Assembly: GCA_049999805.1 (NCBI GenBank)
Contig: JBNGIO010006224.1
Span: 132,309-153,894, forward strand
DNA length: 21,586 nt
Direction of reading: 5' to 3'
From: Folioceros fuciformis
Taxonomy: Eukaryota > Anthocerotophyta > Anthocerotopsida > Anthocerotales
Below the pieces are notes generated by a model. It was not told where the DNA came from. It was given only the letters and a program-made list of their open reading frames with translations, and searched no databases. This document shows positions 19,242 to 21,586 of the stretch, piece by piece. The position numbers and the translations under genes are program-made. Positions within the stretch are counted from its first letter, which is position 1, and every line of letters begins with the position of its first letter.

Positions 19242-20364
19242 ATGGCAACTGCTACTGCCCCAGCCGTAGCTTTCCCCTCACAGTCCGCGTTCCGTAGCAA
19301 GGGACGGACTGGTAACAGGAATGGAGTCTCCGGAGTGCAATGCTCTTTTCTTACCGGAGGCATGGGGCAATGGCAGCAAAATGCTGGAGCGGTGAGCCGG
19401 GAAGTGTCTTTTTCGCAGAGGAAGGGCACCGTAGTGTGTGGGCTGGGAGACTATATCGGGGGAGACTTGTTAGGATTTGACCTTGGGAAATGGTCGAGGG
19501 ACGTGGAGGAGCACGGTGCCATCGCCATTTATCCTCCTCCGGAAGGCGGGTATGAGGGCCGCTATGCTACGAAGCTCAAGGTGGAAGGTTACCACTTCCT
19601 CAACCTCACTGCCAGGGGTTTGGGGGACCTGGAAGCTTATTTGACGAAAATCCACGGTGTTAGACCTGTAAGATGCTTCCTGCCTTCTCCTGCATTTTTC
19701 CAAGGTGATGGTAGCTAGAATTTGGATTTGGGACCTTGGCCTGGTCAGACTTGGTAGGTCTTTGCATCGTTTGCTAGCCAGCAGAGCGTAGTTCTGTCTC
19801 ACTCAGGGGTGGTCGTATGCAGCACTGAGCTGAGAGTGGCGCAGTATGTAGCGGATTCATGACAAAGATTTTGTTCCTCGGGTGCAGCCTCACCTCGGAA
19901 AGCAAGCCATTGCTCGTTGGTACTACCCGCCAGAGATTGACTACAGGCTGTCCATCCTTCCCAAGAACAGCAAGGGCCTTGTGCTTTGGCTCATCGAGGC
20001 GCATGTACGTATTTTGCACCGGTCCCTTGTTCTGATACTGATCATCTATGATCCTCGTCACCGAAGTCGTCTGAGGACTGCCTGGATTGCTGAAAATGTG
20101 TCCTGCTTCAGGTTCTGTCCAAGAGCGAGCTGCAATTCCTGGCACTTTTGCCTTCGTTAAGGCCGGAGGTGAAGGTGGTAGCAGAAGTCGGCACCTGGTA
20201 AGTTATATCACCACTTACTCATTTGCTTACATGCTGATTTTCTCTGCCTCGACTGACACTCCCCTAAATAAACTTTCCATTTTCTCAACAGGAGGAAATT
20301 CACGTGGAAACCCTTGAAAGACGTCGCTGGCGTTTCTGACAGCCCGGCGCCGGTGACAAAATGA
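19242..20364 (+). CDS. NDHN: Plastid NAD(P)H dehydrogenase (NDH) subunit N
   Basis: Four exons: 19242-19667, 19888-20004, 20112-20197 and 20292-20364, giving 702 nt and 233 residues with matched phases. Residues 1 to about 65 are a Ser/Thr/Arg-rich, acid-poor chloroplast transit peptide. The mature part carries the NdhN signatures GDYIGGDLLGFDLGKW (69-84), GAIAIYPPPEGGYEGRY (92-108), LTARGLGDLEAYLTKIHG, PHLGKQAIARWYYPPEIDYR (143-162), GLVLWLIEAH, VLSKSELQFLALLPSLRPEV and a final WRKFTWKPLKDVAG. NdhN is a subunit of the stromal arm (subcomplex A) of the thylakoid NDH-1-like complex, which takes electrons from ferredoxin for cyclic flow around photosystem I. The gene is nuclear in land plants and of cyanobacterial origin. 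A short extra tail (SDSPAPVTK) extends past the usual end. Confidence 0.95.
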
Positions 20365-21120
20365 TGATCCTATTGGTTATCCGACCGCAGGGATTTTAAC
20401 ATGTTAGATCTCGGTGTTCATGTGTCTCCCACTTGTTTATGTACCTGCTTACCGGTCAAGCGCAACATGGCTTCGAAAGGCGAAGGCCTATCCACATGGG
20501 GTCTGCGTCGGTGACGGATAATTTATTTCATTGTGTACATTGTATATCTTTTCTTCACATCGCACCGGTAGTGCACAAATCTGTCTACTTGTGTTTGTTC
20601 CATCGCTGGATGTACGAGGAGAGTTCCACATCCTGCGGACCGTTTGCCGCCTTCGGGCAAGACCGAAAGCTTGGGAAATCTGACAGAATCGGGGAGGAGG
20701 AGTGCAAACCGAAGTCGGAGTCTGCGAGGCTGTTGAGTCCAACAGATGAGGAGTAATATGTCTTCCAAGTCATGGTGTTGAGTTTGTCCACATTTGTCAC
20801 CTTTTCGCATTGCAGGTACGTAGGAATATCAAGAGGAGCTCGAGGATCCACAATTGCCATAGAAGCTACAACGTTCCCTGCGTTTCACTCAATCCACCAC
20901 GTCACGAGTTTGGCTATATGCCAGGTTCCATTGCGTCGCACAGAAAAACACGAAACGAATGTCTTCACGAATCACCTGTAGGTAGGCCGCTGCAACCTCC
21001 ACTCACCCTCGCTGGAACGCTGCCGGCCAGATTGCAGCTTACTCCATTATGTTTTCTTATGCCGCAGAAGCGACTGAGCCAAGGATATCTCTGGAGAAAT
21101 CGGGAGGCAAGATGGAGGTG
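20365..21120. other. Region right of NdhN without a supported gene
   Basis: About 750 bases. Open frames occur on both strands at 20433-20860 (up to 107 codons) but have no family signal. A strong plus-strand acceptor-like site (ttttcgcattgcag before 20818) is present without a convincing upstream exon. On the minus strand, 21090-21007 is an 84-nt open stretch bounded by AG and GTGAGT that could be an exon of the gene at 21121-21586. I cannot choose between these. Confidence 0.4.
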
Positions 21121-21586
21121 TCAGAGCAGTTGAAAAGGGGCGTCGGTGTGAGTCGATCGCATGAAAAGAGGTGCGCTCACCGTGTTAATCGCCTTGGAGT
21201 TAAACAGGAGTGTCCTTTGACGATCCCAGTGTTGGCCGAGCTTCCCAGGGTTGCAGTTGTTGACGGCGTAGTTCTGGCAGCTGATCCAGCCCGGGAGGTG
21301 TTGATTGACGTTTAGGAAGCCGGAGATGGTGTTGTAGTGTCCGGTGTTGAGTTTGAGGCCGGCGGATGTGTTGAAGCATATATGGCCGTCAGCCACAACC
21401 CCGCTGGAGCAGTAGTCGAGGTAGAGGCAATGCTGGCCCCCGACCACGTAGTTGCACTGGAGGTGGTTGCCAGGGTTGATCCAGTGCGTGGCGAAATAGA
21501 ATGCGGAAGAATCCGGGAGAACTTCGTAGCCGGGATCTACCGTTACGTAGTTGTTGGTCATAGTTGTAAGCATGCAATCCCCCACG
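21121..21586 (-). CDS. Unrecognised Cys-rich coding stretch, cut by the window end
   Basis: A minus-strand frame stays open from the window edge for about 155 codons to a stop at 21121. Possible starts are ATGs near 21573 and 21561, but the true start or an upstream exon may lie outside the window. The protein is rich in Cys, Asn, Gly, His and Tyr, with spaced cysteines (LQCNYVVGGQHCLYLDYCSS, GHICFNTSAG, GWISCQNYAVNNCNP), which suggests a disulfide-bonded extracellular or lumenal domain. A good donor, GTGAGC after codon AINT, sits at 21180-21179, so the exon may end at 21181 and the rest be intron, with 21090-21007 a possible next exon in phase. I do not recognise the family. Confidence 0.5.
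   Translation of the reverse strand, partial: VGDCMLTTMTNNYVTVDPGYEVLPDSSAFYFATHWINPGNHLQCNYVVGGQHCLYLDYCSSGVVADGHICFNTSAGLKLNTGHYNTISGFLNVNQHLPGWISCQNYAVNNCNPGKLGQHWDRQRTLLFNSKAINTVSAPLFMRSTHTDAPFQLL

Noticed and set aside
20433-20860. Facing open frames right of NdhN as a gene on either strand
   Set aside because: Both strands are open to a similar extent, neither has homology, and the splice sites do not build a consistent model.

Overview
The window is nuclear DNA from a green-lineage eukaryote. Coding regions are split by short GT-AG introns (about 65-175 nt), and the proteins are those of plants: nuclear-encoded organelle subunits with transit-peptide-like N termini, an F-group bZIP zinc sensor, the plant-type complex II subunit SDH6 and plastid NDH subunit N. 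NdhN plus SDH6 point to the streptophyte side, because most chlorophytes lack the plastid NDH complex. Nine fairly clear genes in about 20 kb, with short introns and moderate GC, suggest a compact streptophyte algal genome (Klebsormidium-like). The species is inference; nothing here proves it.

Layout: 1-888, no supported gene (the right part is probably bZIP 3' UTR). 889-1740 (-), intronless F-group bZIP with a Cys/His zinc-sensor motif, divergent from 2132-3329 (+), a CPP1-type J-like plastid membrane protein. 3330-4411, convergent gap. 4412-6499 (-), a seven-exon plastid GT-B/heptosyltransferase-like protein, divergent from 7109-7973 (+), four-exon cyanase. 7974-8932, gap with a 48-bp tandem repeat. 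8933-9181 (-), a small one-TM protein. 9560-10000 (-), SDH6. 10294-12581 (-), an eight-exon ESCRT-III CHMP7-like protein, head to head with 12845-19028 (+), a HEAT/ARM-repeat protein of about 23 exons. 19242-20364 (+), four-exon NdhN. 21121-21586 (-), an unrecognised Cys-rich coding stretch cut by the window end.

Exon models were built by hand from reading-frame continuity, GT/AG sites, phase matching and remembered family conservation. All junctions of the GT-B gene, cyanase, CHMP7 and NdhN are phase-consistent. CPP1 exons 1-2 and a few ARM-gene junctions (2/3, 12/13, 20/21) are uncertain. Genes do not work as an operon; each has its own promoter, and several pairs share short divergent promoters. 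The theme is ordinary housekeeping: plastid biogenesis and electron transport (CPP1, NdhN, perhaps the GT-B protein), mitochondrial respiration (SDH6), cyanate detoxification, zinc homeostasis and nuclear-envelope/ESCRT function. I see no mobile element, CRISPR array, rRNA or tRNA gene. No clearly new multi-gene system is visible; the most interesting items are individual gene features.
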